Shown: positions 50,803 to 60,896 of the stretch, one piece after another
Layout of the letters: each line of letters opens with the position of its first letter
Numbering within the stretch: the stretch's first letter is position 1
Source of the DNA: Buttiauxella agrestis
GTDB lineage: Bacteria; Pseudomonadota; Gammaproteobacteria; Enterobacterales; Enterobacteriaceae
DNA: 64,000 nt
NCBI RefSeq assembly: GCF_900446255.1
Contig: NZ_UIGI01000001.1
Span: forward strand, 1,390,763 to 1,454,762
Direction of reading: 5' to 3'
Translations under genes and position numbers: made by a program
Notes under the pieces: model-generated
Database searches by the model: none
What the model saw: only the letters and a program-made list of their open reading frames with translations
Told to the model about the DNA's origin: nothing

Positions 50803-50911
50803 CCCTCTCCTTCGGGAGAGGGGAAAATTTGCAGGAAACCTTTAAAAACTGCCCTGTTGCGACAGTTTTTAAAGGTTCCTTCTCGAGCCGCCTGGAAAGG
50901 AAAAAGGCTCG
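50803..50911. repeat. Three stem-loops in the sdhB-sucA gap
   Basis: Three successive hairpins are present. 50803-50822: CCCTCTCC/GGAGAGGG closed by a UUCG tetraloop, sharing its core with the palindrome at 3817. 50837-50877: a perfect 15-bp stem AACCTTTAAAAACTG/CAGTTTTTAAAGGTT with an 11-base loop. 50884-50911: CGAGCC/GGCTCG. None has a clean T tail, so they probably protect or process the long sdh-suc mRNA rather than stop transcription. Confidence 0.8.
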
Positions 50912-50998
50912 TAGTTGTGAACCCCGGTAATGTGTACCACATGTGTACGCAATAGTTATTCACGGCGAAATAAGCATATAAATGCTTAAGGGATCACG

Positions 50999-53806
50999 AT
51001 GCAGAACGGCGAAATGAAAGCCTGGCTGGATTCCTCTTACCTGGCAGGTGCAAACCAGTCCTGGATAGAGCAGCTCTATGAAGACTTCTTAACCGATCCT
51101 GACTCTGTTGATGCGCACTGGCGCTCAATGTTCCAGCAATTACCTGGAACCGGGGCCAGACCGGATCAATTCCATTCCAAAACACGTGATTATTTCCGTC
51201 GTCTGGCGAAGGATGCCTCACGTTATTCCACCGCAATCACCGACCCTGACACCGACGTTAAGCAAGTCAAAGTGTTGCAGCTGATCAACGCCTGGCGTTT
51301 CCGTGGTCATCAGGCTGCAAACCTTGATCCACTTGGTTTGTGGAAGCAGGACGCGGTTCCCGATCTTGACCCGGTCTTCCATAATCTGACTGACGCCGAT
51401 CTTCAGGAAACTTTCAATGTGGGTTCTTTTGCCAGCGGCAAAGAAACCATGAAGTTGTCCGACTTGATCAGTGCGCTGAAGCAGACTTACGGCGGATCTA
51501 TCGGTGCGGAATATATGCACATCACCAACACCGAAGAAAAACGCTGGATTCAGCAGCGCATTGAATCGGTAGTGGGTCACTCAACATTTACTGTTGATGA
51601 GAAAAAACGCTTCCTGCAGGAGCTGACCGCAGCAGAAGGCCTTGAGCGTTACCTGGGTGCGAAATTCCCAGGCGCAAAACGCTTCTCGCTGGAAGGCGGT
51701 GATGCACTGGTGCCAATGCTCAAAGAGATGATCCGCCATGCGGGCAAGAGCGGCACACGTGAAGTGGTTCTGGGTATGGCACACCGTGGCCGCCTGAACG
51801 TACTCATCAACGTACTGGGTAAAAAACCGCAGGAACTGTTCGACGAGTTCGCCGGTAAGCATAAAGAACACCTCGGCACCGGTGATGTGAAGTACCACAT
51901 GGGCTTCTCATCTGACGTTGAAACCGAAGGCGGCCTGGTTCACCTGGCGCTGGCGTTTAACCCGTCACACCTCGAAATCGTTAGCCCGGTGGTTATCGGT
52001 TCTGTCCGCGCGCGTCTGGACCGTCTGGAAAAACCAGGTATTAACCAGGTTCTGCCAATCACCATTCATGGTGACGCCGCGGTAGCCGGGCAGGGCGTGG
52101 TTCAGGAAACCCTGAACATGTCCAAAGCGCGTGGTTACGAAGTGGGCGGTACCGTTCGCATTGTTATCAATAACCAGATTGGTTTCACCACCTCTAACCC
52201 GCTGGATGCGCGTTCTACACCGTACTGTACCGATATCGGTAAGATGGTGATGGCGCCAATTTTCCACGTGAATGCAGATGATCCGGAAGCGGTAGCGTTT
52301 GTGACTCGTCTGGCGCTGGACTTCCGTAACACCTTTAAGCGCGACGTGTTTATCGATCTGGTTTGTTACCGTCGCCATGGTCATAACGAAGCTGATGAGC
52401 CAAGCGCAACTCAGCCAGTGATGTACCAGAAAATTAAGAAACACCCGACGCCGCGTAAGATCTACGCAGACCGTCTGGAGCAGCAAAAACTGGCAACGCT
52501 TGAAGATGCCACCGAAATGGTGAATCTCTATCGTGACGCGCTGGATGCTGGCGAATGTGTGGTTGAAGAATACCGCCCAATGAACATGCATTCATTTACC
52601 TGGTCGCCATACCTCAACCACGAGTGGGATGAGAGCTATCCGAACAAGGTAGAGATGAAGCGTTTGCAGGAGCTGGCGAAGCGTATTAGCAGCGCCCCTG
52701 AAACCGTTGAGATGCAGTCACGCGTAGCGAAAATCTACAGCGACCGCATGGAAATGGCGAACGGCGCGAAGAAATTCGACTGGGGCGCGGCTGAAAATCT
52801 GGCGTACGCAACCCTGGTTGATGAAGGCGTTTCTGTACGTTTGTCGGGTGAAGATGTGGGACGTGGGACATTCTTCCACCGCCACGCTGTGATTCACAAC
52901 CAGACTAACGGTTCAACTTACACGCCGCTGCAACACGTTCACAACAGCCAGGGCGAGTTCAAAGTCTGGGACTCCGTGCTGTCTGAAGAAGCGGTCCTGG
53001 CGTTCGAATACGGTTATGCCACTGCGGAACCGCGCACGCTGACTATCTGGGAAGCTCAGTTCGGCGACTTCGCCAACGGCGCTCAGGTTGTTATCGACCA
53101 GTTCATCAGTTCCGGCGAGCAGAAATGGGGCCGTATGTGTGGCCTGGTGATGTTGCTGCCACACGGTTACGAAGGCCAGGGTCCGGAGCACTCCTCCGCG
53201 CGTCTGGAGCGTTACCTCCAACTGTGTGCTGAACAAAACATGCAGGTTTGCGTGCCTTCTACTCCAGCGCAGGTTTATCACATGCTGCGTCGCCAGGCGC
53301 TGCGCGGCATGCGTCGTCCGCTGGTGGTGATGTCACCTAAGTCTCTGTTGCGTCACCCGCTGGCAGTTTCCACCATGGAAGAACTGGCTAACGGCACCTT
53401 CTTACCTGCCATTGGCGAAGTTGACGAGCTTGATCCTAAAGCGGTGAAACGCGTCGTCCTGTGTTCTGGTAAGGTTTATTACGATTTGCTGGAACAGCGT
53501 CGTAAGAACGATCAAAAAGATGTGGCGATTGTGCGCATCGAACAGTTGTATCCGTTCCCGCACCAGGCGGTGCAGGAAGCATTGAAACCCTTTGCTCACG
53601 TACATGATTTTGTGTGGTGCCAGGAAGAGCCGCTTAACCAGGGCGCATGGTACTGTAGCCAGCACCATTTCCGTGAAGTGATTCCATTTGGATCAGCCCT
53701 GCGTTATGCAGGTCGTCCAGCCTCCGCATCACCTGCGGTAGGGTACTTGTCCGTTCACCAGAAACAGCAGCAAGATCTGGTTAATGACGCGCTGAACGTC
53801 GATTAA
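50999..53806 (+). CDS. sucA: 2-oxoglutarate dehydrogenase E1 component SucA
   Basis: SucA decarboxylates 2-oxoglutarate with thiamine diphosphate and transfers the succinyl group to the lipoyl arm of SucB. The 935 residues (E. coli 933) include the N-terminal E2-binding helix (AWLDSSYLAGANQSWIEQLYEDF), the EGGDALVPMLKE substrate region, the ThDP segment GDAAVAGQGVVQETLN, and the transketolase-like C-terminal domain with EGQGPEHSSARLERYLQL. The extra two residues fall near 193 (SVVGHSTFTV). A promoter may lie in the preceding 205-base gap. Confidence 0.98.
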   Translation: MQNGEMKAWLDSSYLAGANQSWIEQLYEDFLTDPDSVDAHWRSMFQQLPGTGARPDQFHSKTRDYFRRLAKDASRYSTAITDPDTDVKQVKVLQLINAWRFRGHQAANLDPLGLWKQDAVPDLDPVFHNLTDADLQETFNVGSFASGKETMKLSDLISALKQTYGGSIGAEYMHITNTEEKRWIQQRIESVVGHSTFTVDEKKRFLQELTAAEGLERYLGAKFPGAKRFSLEGGDALVPMLKEMIRHAGKSGTREVVLGMAHRGRLNVLINVLGKKPQELFDEFAGKHKEHLGTGDVKYHMGFSSDVETEGGLVHLALAFNPSHLEIVSPVVIGSVRARLDRLEKPGINQVLPITIHGDAAVAGQGVVQETLNMSKARGYEVGGTVRIVINNQIGFTTSNPLDARSTPYCTDIGKMVMAPIFHVNADDPEAVAFVTRLALDFRNTFKRDVFIDLVCYRRHGHNEADEPSATQPVMYQKIKKHPTPRKIYADRLEQQKLATLEDATEMVNLYRDALDAGECVVEEYRPMNMHSFTWSPYLNHEWDESYPNKVEMKRLQELAKRISSAPETVEMQSRVAKIYSDRMEMANGAKKFDWGAAENLAYATLVDEGVSVRLSGEDVGRGTFFHRHAVIHNQTNGSTYTPLQHVHNSQGEFKVWDSVLSEEAVLAFEYGYATAEPRTLTIWEAQFGDFANGAQVVIDQFISSGEQKWGRMCGLVMLLPHGYEGQGPEHSSARLERYLQLCAEQNMQVCVPSTPAQVYHMLRRQALRGMRRPLVVMSPKSLLRHPLAVSTMEELANGTFLPAIGEVDELDPKAVKRVVLCSGKVYYDLLEQRRKNDQKDVAIVRIEQLYPFPHQAVQEALKPFAHVHDFVWCQEEPLNQGAWYCSQHHFREVIPFGSALRYAGRPASASPAVGYLSVHQKQQQDLVNDALNVD

Positions 53807-53820
53807 TTAAAGGATAAAAA

Positions 53821-55047
53821 ATGAGTAGCGTAGATATTCTAGTTCCTGACCTGCCTGAGTCCGTTGCCGATGCGACTGTTGCAACCTGGCATAAAAAACC
53901 GGGTGACACCGTGACCCGTGACGAAGTGCTGGTGGAAATCGAAACTGACAAAGTGGTACTGGAAGTACCGGCGTCTGCAGATGGTATTCTGGATGCTGTA
54001 CTGGAAGATGAAGGCACCACCGTAACTTCTCGTCAAATCCTGGGTCGCCTGCGTGAAGGCAACAGCTCTGGTAAAGAGACTTCTGCAAAAGCAGAAAGCA
54101 AAGAGTCTACCCCGGCGCAGCGCCAGCAGGCTTCTTTGGAAGAGCAGAGCAATGACGCTCTCAGCCCGGCTATTCGCCGCCTGATTGCAGAGCATTCTCT
54201 GGATGCTAATGCCATTAAAGGCAGCGGTGTTGGCGGTCGTATCACCCGTGAAGATGTGGATAAGCATCTGACTCAGGCGAAAGCGGCTCAACCTGCTCAA
54301 GCTAAAGCGGCAGAAGAATCCAAAGCTCCGGTTGCGCCACTGGCTGGCCGTAGCGAAAAACGCGTTCCAATGACTCGCCTGCGCAAACGCGTTGCTGAAC
54401 GTTTGCTGGAAGCGAAAAATTCCACTGCCATGCTCACGACGTTTAACGAAGTGAACATGAAGCCAATCATGGAACTGCGTAAGCAGTACGGTGAATCTTT
54501 TGAGAAACGCCACGGTGTACGTCTGGGCTTCATGTCCTTCTACATCAAAGCGGTCGTTGAAGCACTGAAACGCTATCCGGAAGTGAACGCTTCTATTGAT
54601 GGCGAAGACGTGGTTTACCACAACTACTTCGACGTGAGCATTGCGGTTTCTACCCCACGCGGCCTGGTGACTCCGGTACTGCGTGATGTTGATACCCTGG
54701 GTATGGCTGACATCGAAAAACGCATCAAAGAACTGGCAGTCAAAGGCCGTGACGGCAAGCTGACAGTGGAAGATTTGACTGGCGGTAACTTCACCATTAC
54801 CAACGGTGGTGTGTTTGGTTCCCTGATGTCAACGCCGATCATCAACCCACCGCAGAGCGCGATCCTCGGCATGCACGCTATCAAAGATCGTCCGATGGCG
54901 GTTGACGGTAAAGTTGAGATCCTGCCAATGATGTATCTGGCGCTGTCTTACGATCACCGTTTGATCGATGGCCGTGAATCAGTGGGTTATCTGGTAGCAA
55001 TCAAAGAATTGCTCGAAGACCCGACTCGTCTGCTGCTGGACGTTTAG
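53821..55047 (+). CDS. sucB: Dihydrolipoyl succinyltransferase E2 SucB
   Basis: SucB is the 24-mer core of 2-oxoglutarate dehydrogenase. The 408 residues contain the lipoyl domain (about 3-77) with Lys44 in [11 protein letters not shown], an Ala/Glu/Gln linker, the peripheral subunit-binding domain ([33 protein letters not shown], about 116-150), a second linker and the catalytic domain from about 178, with His379 and Asp383 in [11 protein letters not shown]. 14 bases after sucA. A REP palindrome follows. Confidence 0.98.
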   Translation: MSSVDILVPDLPESVADATVATWHKKPGDTVTRDEVLVEIETDKVVLEVPASADGILDAVLEDEGTTVTSRQILGRLREGNSSGKETSAKAESKESTPAQRQQASLEEQSNDALSPAIRRLIAEHSLDANAIKGSGVGGRITREDVDKHLTQAKAAQPAQAKAAEESKAPVAPLAGRSEKRVPMTRLRKRVAERLLEAKNSTAMLTTFNEVNMKPIMELRKQYGESFEKRHGVRLGFMSFYIKAVVEALKRYPEVNASIDGEDVVYHNYFDVSIAVSTPRGLVTPVLRDVDTLGMADIEKRIKELAVKGRDGKLTVEDLTGGNFTITNGGVFGSLMSTPIINPPQSAILGMHAIKDRPMAVDGKVEILPMMYLALSYDHRLIDGRESVGYLVAIKELLEDPTRLLLDV

Positions 55048-55072
55048 TTTAAAAGCATCACCTGCACTGTAG

Positions 55073-55098
55073 GCCGGATAAGCGTAGCGCCATCCGGC
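55073..55098. repeat. REP (PU) palindrome between sucB and sucC
   Basis: GCCGGATAAGCG...CGCCATCCGGC is a canonical enterobacterial REP unit, preceded by GTAG. A single copy sits 25 bases after the sucB stop and 62 before the sucC ATG. It probably protects the sucAB mRNA from 3' exonucleases. Confidence 0.93.
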
Positions 55099-55159
55099 AC
55101 GAAAACCGCACCGGTCTACAGGTTTGAATAACGATTACCCTGAAGGATGGATAGAACTC

Positions 55160-56326
55160 ATGAACTTACACGAGTATCAGGCGAAACAGTTGTTTGCTCG
55201 ATATGGCCTGCCGGCTCCAGTCGGTTACGCCTGCAACACTCCACGTGAAGCGGAAGAAGCAGCCTCTAAAATTGGCGCAGGTCCGTGGGTGGTAAAATGT
55301 CAGGTTCATGCTGGTGGCCGCGGTAAAGCGGGCGGCGTGAAAGTGGTTAACAGCAAAGAAGACATCCGTGCTTTTGCTGAGCACTGGCTGGGTAAACGCC
55401 TGGTCACCTACCAGACAGACGCCAATGGCCAGCCGGTTCACCAGATTCTGGTTGAAGCTGCGACTGACATTGATAAAGAACTGTATCTTGGCGCGGTGGT
55501 TGATCGTAGCTCCCGTCGCGTCGTGTTTATGGCGTCCACCGAAGGTGGCGTTGAAATTGAAAAAGTTGCGGAAGAAACCCCGCATCTGATCCACAAAGTT
55601 GCTCTGGATCCACTGGCAGGCCCAATGCCTTATCAAGGCCGTGAACTGGCGTTCAAACTGGGTCTGGAAGGTAAACAGGTTCAGCAGTTCACCAAGATCT
55701 TCATGGGCCTGGCGAACATCTTCCTGGATCGTGACCTGGCGCTGATCGAAATCAACCCGCTGGTTATCACGAAGCAGGGCGATCTGGTATGCCTCGATGG
55801 CAAACTGGGCGCTGATGGCAACGCATTGTTCCGCCAGCCAGAGCTGCGCGAAATGCGTGACCCAAGCCAGGAAGATGCACGTGAATCTCAGGCTGCGCAG
55901 TGGGAACTGAACTACGTTGCGCTGGATGGCAACATCGGTTGCATGGTTAACGGTGCGGGCCTGGCAATGGGCACCATGGACATCGTTAAACTGCACGGCG
56001 GCGAACCAGCAAACTTCCTCGACGTTGGCGGCGGTGCCACCAAAGAACGCGTTACCGAAGCATTCAAAATCATTCTGTCTGATGACAAAGTGAAAGCGGT
56101 TCTGGTTAACATCTTCGGCGGTATCGTACGTTGCGACCTGATCGCAGACGGCATCATCGGTGCGGTTGCAGAAGTGGGTGTTAACGTTCCAGTGGTTGTT
56201 CGTCTGGAAGGTAACAATGCGGAACTGGGTGCGAAGAAACTGGCTGACAGCGGCCTGAATATTATTGCAGCGAAAAGTCTGACGGATGCAGCACAGCAGG
56301 TTGTAGCTGCCGTGGAGGGGAAATAA
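55160..56326 (+). CDS. sucC: Succinyl-CoA synthetase beta subunit SucC
   Basis: SucC is the ADP-binding beta subunit of succinyl-CoA synthetase, which makes ATP from succinyl-CoA. The ATG at 55160 gives 388 residues, equal to E. coli; twelve upstream in-frame residues are not conserved. The ATP-grasp fold runs from about 1-240 ([50 protein letters not shown]); the C-terminal CoA-ligase domain has [10 protein letters not shown]. Its stop shares one base with the sucD ATG. Confidence 0.98.
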   Translation: MNLHEYQAKQLFARYGLPAPVGYACNTPREAEEAASKIGAGPWVVKCQVHAGGRGKAGGVKVVNSKEDIRAFAEHWLGKRLVTYQTDANGQPVHQILVEAATDIDKELYLGAVVDRSSRRVVFMASTEGGVEIEKVAEETPHLIHKVALDPLAGPMPYQGRELAFKLGLEGKQVQQFTKIFMGLANIFLDRDLALIEINPLVITKQGDLVCLDGKLGADGNALFRQPELREMRDPSQEDARESQAAQWELNYVALDGNIGCMVNGAGLAMGTMDIVKLHGGEPANFLDVGGGATKERVTEAFKIILSDDKVKAVLVNIFGGIVRCDLIADGIIGAVAEVGVNVPVVVRLEGNNAELGAKKLADSGLNIIAAKSLTDAAQQVVAAVEGK

Positions 56327-57198
56327 TGTCCATTTTGATCGATAAAAACACCAAGGTGATTTGCCAGGGTTTCACCGGCAGCCAGGGGACTTTCCACTCC
56401 GAGCAGGCGATTGCATACGGTACGCAAATGGTTGGCGGTGTTACGCCAGGCAAAGGCGGCACCGAGCACCTCGGTCTGCCAGTATTTAACACCGTGCGTG
56501 AAGCCGTAGAAGCAACTGGCGCTACCGCGTCTGTTATCTACGTTCCGGCACCGTTCTGCAAAGACTCCATTCTGGAAGCAATCGATGCAGGCATTAAACT
56601 GATTATCACTATCACCGAAGGCATTCCGACGCTGGATATGCTGACTGTGAAAGTGAAACTGGACGAAGCTGGCGTGCGCATGATTGGGCCAAACTGCCCA
56701 GGCGTTATCACCCCTGGCGAGTGCAAAATCGGTATCATGCCAGGTCACATTCATCTGCCAGGCAAAGTGGGTATCGTTTCCCGCTCCGGCACGCTGACCT
56801 ATGAAGCGGTTAAGCAGACTACTGATATCGGTCTGGGCCAGTCTACTTGTGTCGGCATCGGTGGCGACCCGATCCCTGGCTCTAACTTCATCGATATCCT
56901 GAAGATGTTCCAGGAAGATCCGAAGACTGAAGCAATCGTGATGATCGGTGAGATCGGCGGTAGCGCTGAAGAAGAAGCGGCAGCCTACATCAAAGAGCAC
57001 GTAACCAAGCCAGTAGTGGGTTACATCGCGGGTGTGACTGCGCCGAAAGGTAAGCGTATGGGCCATGCTGGCGCCATCATTGCAGGTGGTAAAGGCACAG
57101 CGGATGAGAAATTCGCAGCGCTGGAAGCCGCAGGCGTGAAAACCGTACGCAGCCTGGCTGACATCGGTGACGCACTGAAAGCTATTTTGCCTCAGTAA
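56326..57198 (+). CDS. sucD: Succinyl-CoA synthetase alpha subunit SucD
   Basis: SucD binds CoA and is phosphorylated on a histidine during succinyl-CoA synthesis. The product has 290 residues (E. coli 289). Seen: the CoA-binding start [35 protein letters not shown], and the phosphohistidine segment [17 protein letters not shown] with His247. It overlaps sucC by one base (TAATG) and ends the sdh-suc operon, followed by the SdhX-like RNA and terminator. Confidence 0.98.
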   Translation: MSILIDKNTKVICQGFTGSQGTFHSEQAIAYGTQMVGGVTPGKGGTEHLGLPVFNTVREAVEATGATASVIYVPAPFCKDSILEAIDAGIKLIITITEGIPTLDMLTVKVKLDEAGVRMIGPNCPGVITPGECKIGIMPGHIHLPGKVGIVSRSGTLTYEAVKQTTDIGLGQSTCVGIGGDPIPGSNFIDILKMFQEDPKTEAIVMIGEIGGSAEEEAAAYIKEHVTKPVVGYIAGVTAPKGKRMGHAGAIIAGGKGTADEKFAALEAAGVKTVRSLADIGDALKAILPQ

Positions 57199-57255
57199 GC
57201 AGAACTAATAATAAATGTTCGACATGGTTGGCCGCTCTTTTGAGCGGCCTTTTTT
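57199..57255 (+). ncRNA. sdhX: SdhX-like small RNA from the sucD 3' UTR, with operon terminator
   Basis: Right after the sucD stop, a short AT-rich stretch is followed by TTCGACATGG and then a GGCCGCTC/GAGCGGCC stem with a four-T loop and a six-T tail (57230-57255), the form of an Hfq-dependent sRNA 3' end. In E. coli and Salmonella SdhX is cut from this 3' UTR and represses ackA. Here TCGACATGG (57219-57227) is perfectly complementary to the ackA mRNA around its start codon. I infer that this is SdhX; the 5' end is not known. Confidence 0.75.
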
Positions 57256-58044
57256 ATGGTTAGTGCTTACGCCGCGCCACCAAGCCTTGTCAGTCGCGGA
57301 CATTTAGCCTTGCGATAAACCGTTCCAGATAGCGTTATTGTTTCAGTCTTTTTCTCAGGCCACGTTTTTACGTGGCCTTTCTGTTTCTCAGTCCGCAGCA
57401 ACATTGTGCTAACCCTATCAAAAACAATGAATTGTTAATTATCGAAACATTAAAAGTAAATTATTTGTTAATTATGAGCGGGAAAAGAAATGAACAGCGG
57501 AAAATACCGTGGGGTGATTAATGTGGTACGTCATTAATGCGGGAGGATTTAATTTCCGGACCTGGCTTCAAATAAATAACTTTTGTTTATAGATATCATC
57601 TATGCATTAACGGAAATGTCTTTTGCAAAACATATCATTAACAACAAGTTCACTATTCATTGCAATGAGAAACTAAATTAACAAACAGGGAATAAATTGC
57701 GCTAGATCAATATCTAAAACTAGCAAGTAGGGTGCGAAAGCGCGTAAATTGTTGCAGATCAAGATGGCGGTAAGTGGACATTTTCGCTATAAATTGATCA
57801 CTGTCGAGAAACGTAAATAAGCCTTAGCAATTACCTATTTATCGTAAGGGATTTGCAGGGTAATATATTTGCGGATTATTTTGGGTTTTTATTAACGTGT
57901 TTGTAACCTTTCATCTTCTTCATTACATACAAATAATGAGAGGGTGGAGTTTGGAAGCCAATGTTTTTGTATTAGGGCATGCGTTGTGGTGAACCATCGG
58001 GTGAACCACGGTCGGAGTCTTCATGCGAAGAGCAAGGAGTCAAG
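57256..58044. promoter_or_regulatory. cydABX control region
   Basis: About 790 bases without a convincing gene lie between the sdh-suc terminator and cydA. In E. coli cydA is controlled by ArcA and FNR from several promoters, and mngRAB separates it from sucD; mngRAB is absent here. Seen: two GTTAATTA tracts 33 bases apart (57434 and 57467), ArcA-like; several half-sites of FNR type (GATCAA near 57705 and 57756, TTGATC near 57796). No full FNR site could be assigned. The region is AT-rich up to about 57900. Confidence 0.6.
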
Positions 58045-59613
58045 ATGTTTGATATTGTCGAACTGTCGCGCTTACAGTTTGCCTTGACCGCGATGTACCA
58101 CTTTCTTTTTGTGCCACTAACGCTCGGTATGGCGTTCTTGTTGGCCATCATGGAAACGGTGTACGTTCTGTCAGGTAAGCAAATTTATAAAGATATGACC
58201 AAGTTCTGGGGCAAGTTGTTTGGTATCAACTTTGCTTTGGGCGTGGCCACCGGTTTAACCATGGAGTTCCAGTTCGGCACAAACTGGTCTTATTACTCGC
58301 ATTACGTGGGTGATATTTTTGGTGCCCCTCTGGCCATCGAAGGCCTGATGGCATTCTTCCTTGAATCCACCTTTGTAGGTCTGTTCTTCTTCGGTTGGGA
58401 TCGCCTCGGCAAAGTCCAACACATGGCGGTAACCTGGCTGGTGGCACTTGGCTCCAACCTTTCCGCGCTGTGGATTCTGGTGGCGAACGGCTGGATGCAG
58501 AACCCAATTGCTTCCGACTTCAACTTCGAAACCATGCGTATGGAGATGGTCAGCTTCTCCGAATTGGTGTTGAACCCCGTTGCACAGGTGAAATTCGTTC
58601 ACACAGTGGCTTCTGGCTACGTATGTGGTGCGATGTTCATCCTCGGTGTTAGCTCCTACTACCTGCTTAAAGGCCGTGACGTCGCATTTGCGAAACGTTC
58701 ATTTGCCATCGCTGCAAGCTTTGGTATGGCGGCTATCCTGTCTGTCATCGTACTGGGTGATGAATCCGGCTACGAAATGGGTGACGTACAGAAAACCAAA
58801 CTGGCTGCCATTGAAGCTGAGTGGGAAACACAACCTGCTCCTGCCGCCTTTACGCTGTTTGGTATTCCTGACCAGGACAAGCAAGAAAATAGCTATGCCA
58901 TTCAGATCCCATACGCGCTTGGCATCATCGCCACCCGCTCTGTGGATAAGCAAGTTATTGGTCTGAAAGACCTGATGGTTCAGCACGAAGAACGTATTCG
59001 TAACGGCATGAAGGCTTATAGCCTGCTGGAACAGTTACGTGCCGGTTCGAAAGACCAGGCAGTTCGCGATAACTTTGAATCCGTTAAGAAAGACCTGGGT
59101 TACGGTCTGTTGCTGAAACGCTATACGCCGAACGTCGCCGACGCGACGGAAGAGCAAATTCAGAAAGCAACCAAAGACTCTATCCCACGCGTTGCTCCGC
59201 TGTACTTTGCATTCCGTATCATGGTCGGTTGTGGCTTCCTGATGCTGTTTATCATCGCGGCTTCGTTCTGGACCGTAACACGTAATGCAATCGGCTCGAA
59301 AAAATGGCTGTTGCGTGCGGCGCTCTATGGCATCCCGCTGCCGTGGATTGCGATTGAATCTGGCTGGTTTGTTGCTGAGTACGGTCGTCAACCGTGGGCT
59401 GTGGGTGAGGTATTGCCAACCGCGGTTGCTAACTCCTCGCTGACCGTGGGCGATCTGATCTTCTCCATGGTACTGATTTGCGGCCTTTACACGCTGTTTA
59501 TGGTGGCGGAATTGTTCCTGATGTTCAAATTTGCTCGCCTTGGGCCGAGCAGTCTGAAAACAGGTCGCTATCACTTTGAGCAGTCCAATGTGGCTTCTCA
59601 GCCGGCACGCTAA
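58045..59613 (+). CDS. cydA: Cytochrome bd-I ubiquinol oxidase subunit CydA
   Basis: CydA binds hemes b558, b595 and d and oxidises ubiquinol at low oxygen. The ATG at 58045 behind AAGGAG gives 522 residues, equal to E. coli; the longer frame from 57979 is not conserved. Heme ligands are visible: His19 (MYHFLFVP), His186 ([11 protein letters not shown]) and Met393 (FRIMVGCGF). The periplasmic Q-loop is long (about 215-390, [15 protein letters not shown]), the L subfamily. [13 protein letters not shown] is conserved. Confidence 0.98.
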   Translation: MFDIVELSRLQFALTAMYHFLFVPLTLGMAFLLAIMETVYVLSGKQIYKDMTKFWGKLFGINFALGVATGLTMEFQFGTNWSYYSHYVGDIFGAPLAIEGLMAFFLESTFVGLFFFGWDRLGKVQHMAVTWLVALGSNLSALWILVANGWMQNPIASDFNFETMRMEMVSFSELVLNPVAQVKFVHTVASGYVCGAMFILGVSSYYLLKGRDVAFAKRSFAIAASFGMAAILSVIVLGDESGYEMGDVQKTKLAAIEAEWETQPAPAAFTLFGIPDQDKQENSYAIQIPYALGIIATRSVDKQVIGLKDLMVQHEERIRNGMKAYSLLEQLRAGSKDQAVRDNFESVKKDLGYGLLLKRYTPNVADATEEQIQKATKDSIPRVAPLYFAFRIMVGCGFLMLFIIAASFWTVTRNAIGSKKWLLRAALYGIPLPWIAIESGWFVAEYGRQPWAVGEVLPTAVANSSLTVGDLIFSMVLICGLYTLFMVAELFLMFKFARLGPSSLKTGRYHFEQSNVASQPAR

Positions 59614-59628
59614 GACAGGAGTCGTCAA

Positions 59629-60768
59629 ATGATCGATTATGAAGTATTGCGTTTTATCTGGTGGCTGCTGGTTGGCATTTTGCTGATTGGTTTTGCGGTC
59701 ACCGACGGATTTGACATGGGCGTGGGCATGTTGTCTCGCATCATTGGCAAATCTGACGTTGAACGCCGCATTATGGTGAACTCCATCGCCCCGCACTGGG
59801 ATGGTAACCAGGTGTGGCTCATCACTGCTGGTGGTGCGCTATTTGCTGCCTGGCCGATGGTTTACGCTGCTGCGTTCTCCGGCTTCTATGTAGCGATGAT
59901 TCTGGTACTGGCTTCTTTGTTCTTCCGTCCGGTAGGTTTTGATTACCGTTCGAAGATTGAAGACATGCGCTGGCGTAACATGTGGGACTGGGGCATTTTC
60001 ATCGGTAGCTTCGTGCCACCGTTAGTCATTGGTGTGGCGTTCGGTAACCTGCTGCAAGGCGTGCCGTTCCACGTTGATGAGTATCTGCGCCTGTACTACA
60101 CCGGTAACTTCTTCCAGTTGCTGAACCCGTTTGGCCTGCTGGCTGGTGTCGTGAGCGTATCCATGATCCTTGCTCAAGGTGCTACTTACCTGCAAATGCG
60201 TACTGTGGGTGAACTCCATCTGCGTGCCAAAGCCGCTGCGCAAATTTCAGCGCTGGTGATGATGGTGTGCTTTGCACTGGCTGGTGTTTGGGTTATCTAC
60301 GGGATTGACGGCTATGTTGTGACTTCAGAATTGAATCACCATGCAGCTTCTAACCCGCTGACCAAAGAAGTTGCTCGTCAGGCAGGTGCCTGGATGGTGA
60401 ACTTCAACAATATGCCGATTCTGTGGCTCATCCCTGCACTGGGTGTGGTACTGCCACTGCTGACTGTGTTGATGTCGCGCCTGGAGAAAGGTGCCATGGC
60501 ATTCCTGTTCTCTTCACTGACTCTGGCTTGTGTGATTCTGACTGCTGGTGTGGCGATGTTCCCGTTCGTCATGCCTTCAAGCACCATGCTGAACGCGAGT
60601 CTGACCATGTGGGATGCAACATCCAGCCAGCTGACGCTGAACGTGATGACCTTTGTTGCTGCGGTATTTGTGCCGATTGTTCTCATTTACACCATCTGGT
60701 GTTACTGGAAAATGTTCGGTCGAATCACCAAAGAGCATATCGAAAGCAACACCCACTCTCTGTACTAA
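59629..60768 (+). CDS. cydB: Cytochrome bd-I ubiquinol oxidase subunit CydB
   Basis: CydB is the second large subunit of cytochrome bd-I; it holds a structural quinone and forms the pseudosymmetric partner of CydA. The 379 residues equal E. coli CydB. It has about eight membrane helices, with the conserved start VLRFIWWLLVGILLIGFAVTDGFDMGVGM, then NSIAPHWDGNQVWLITAGGALFAAWP. Starts 15 bases after cydA; cydX follows after 14 bases. Confidence 0.98.
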   Translation: MIDYEVLRFIWWLLVGILLIGFAVTDGFDMGVGMLSRIIGKSDVERRIMVNSIAPHWDGNQVWLITAGGALFAAWPMVYAAAFSGFYVAMILVLASLFFRPVGFDYRSKIEDMRWRNMWDWGIFIGSFVPPLVIGVAFGNLLQGVPFHVDEYLRLYYTGNFFQLLNPFGLLAGVVSVSMILAQGATYLQMRTVGELHLRAKAAAQISALVMMVCFALAGVWVIYGIDGYVVTSELNHHAASNPLTKEVARQAGAWMVNFNNMPILWLIPALGVVLPLLTVLMSRLEKGAMAFLFSSLTLACVILTAGVAMFPFVMPSSTMLNASLTMWDATSSQLTLNVMTFVAAVFVPIVLIYTIWCYWKMFGRITKEHIESNTHSLY

Positions 60769-60782
60769 GTAAGGAGCTGATT

Positions 60783-60896
60783 ATGTGGTACTTTGCATGG
60801 ATTCTGGGGACGCTTCTTGCCTGTGCTTTTGGCATCATTACCGCCCTGGCACTTGAGCACGTAGAAGCTGCTAAAGCTGGTAAAGAAGAAATTTGA
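60783..60896 (+). CDS. cydX: Cytochrome bd-I small subunit CydX
   Basis: CydX is a single-helix subunit needed for stable, active cytochrome bd-I. The 37-residue product (too short for most gene finders) starts MWYFAWILGTLLACAFG and has one membrane helix at about 3-23 and a charged tail HVEAAKAGKEEI. The conserved Trp2, Tyr3, Trp6 and Glu25 pattern of CydX is present. A strong AAGGAG site precedes the ATG. Its stop shares one base with the ybgE ATG. Confidence 0.96.
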   Translation: MWYFAWILGTLLACAFGIITALALEHVEAAKAGKEEI

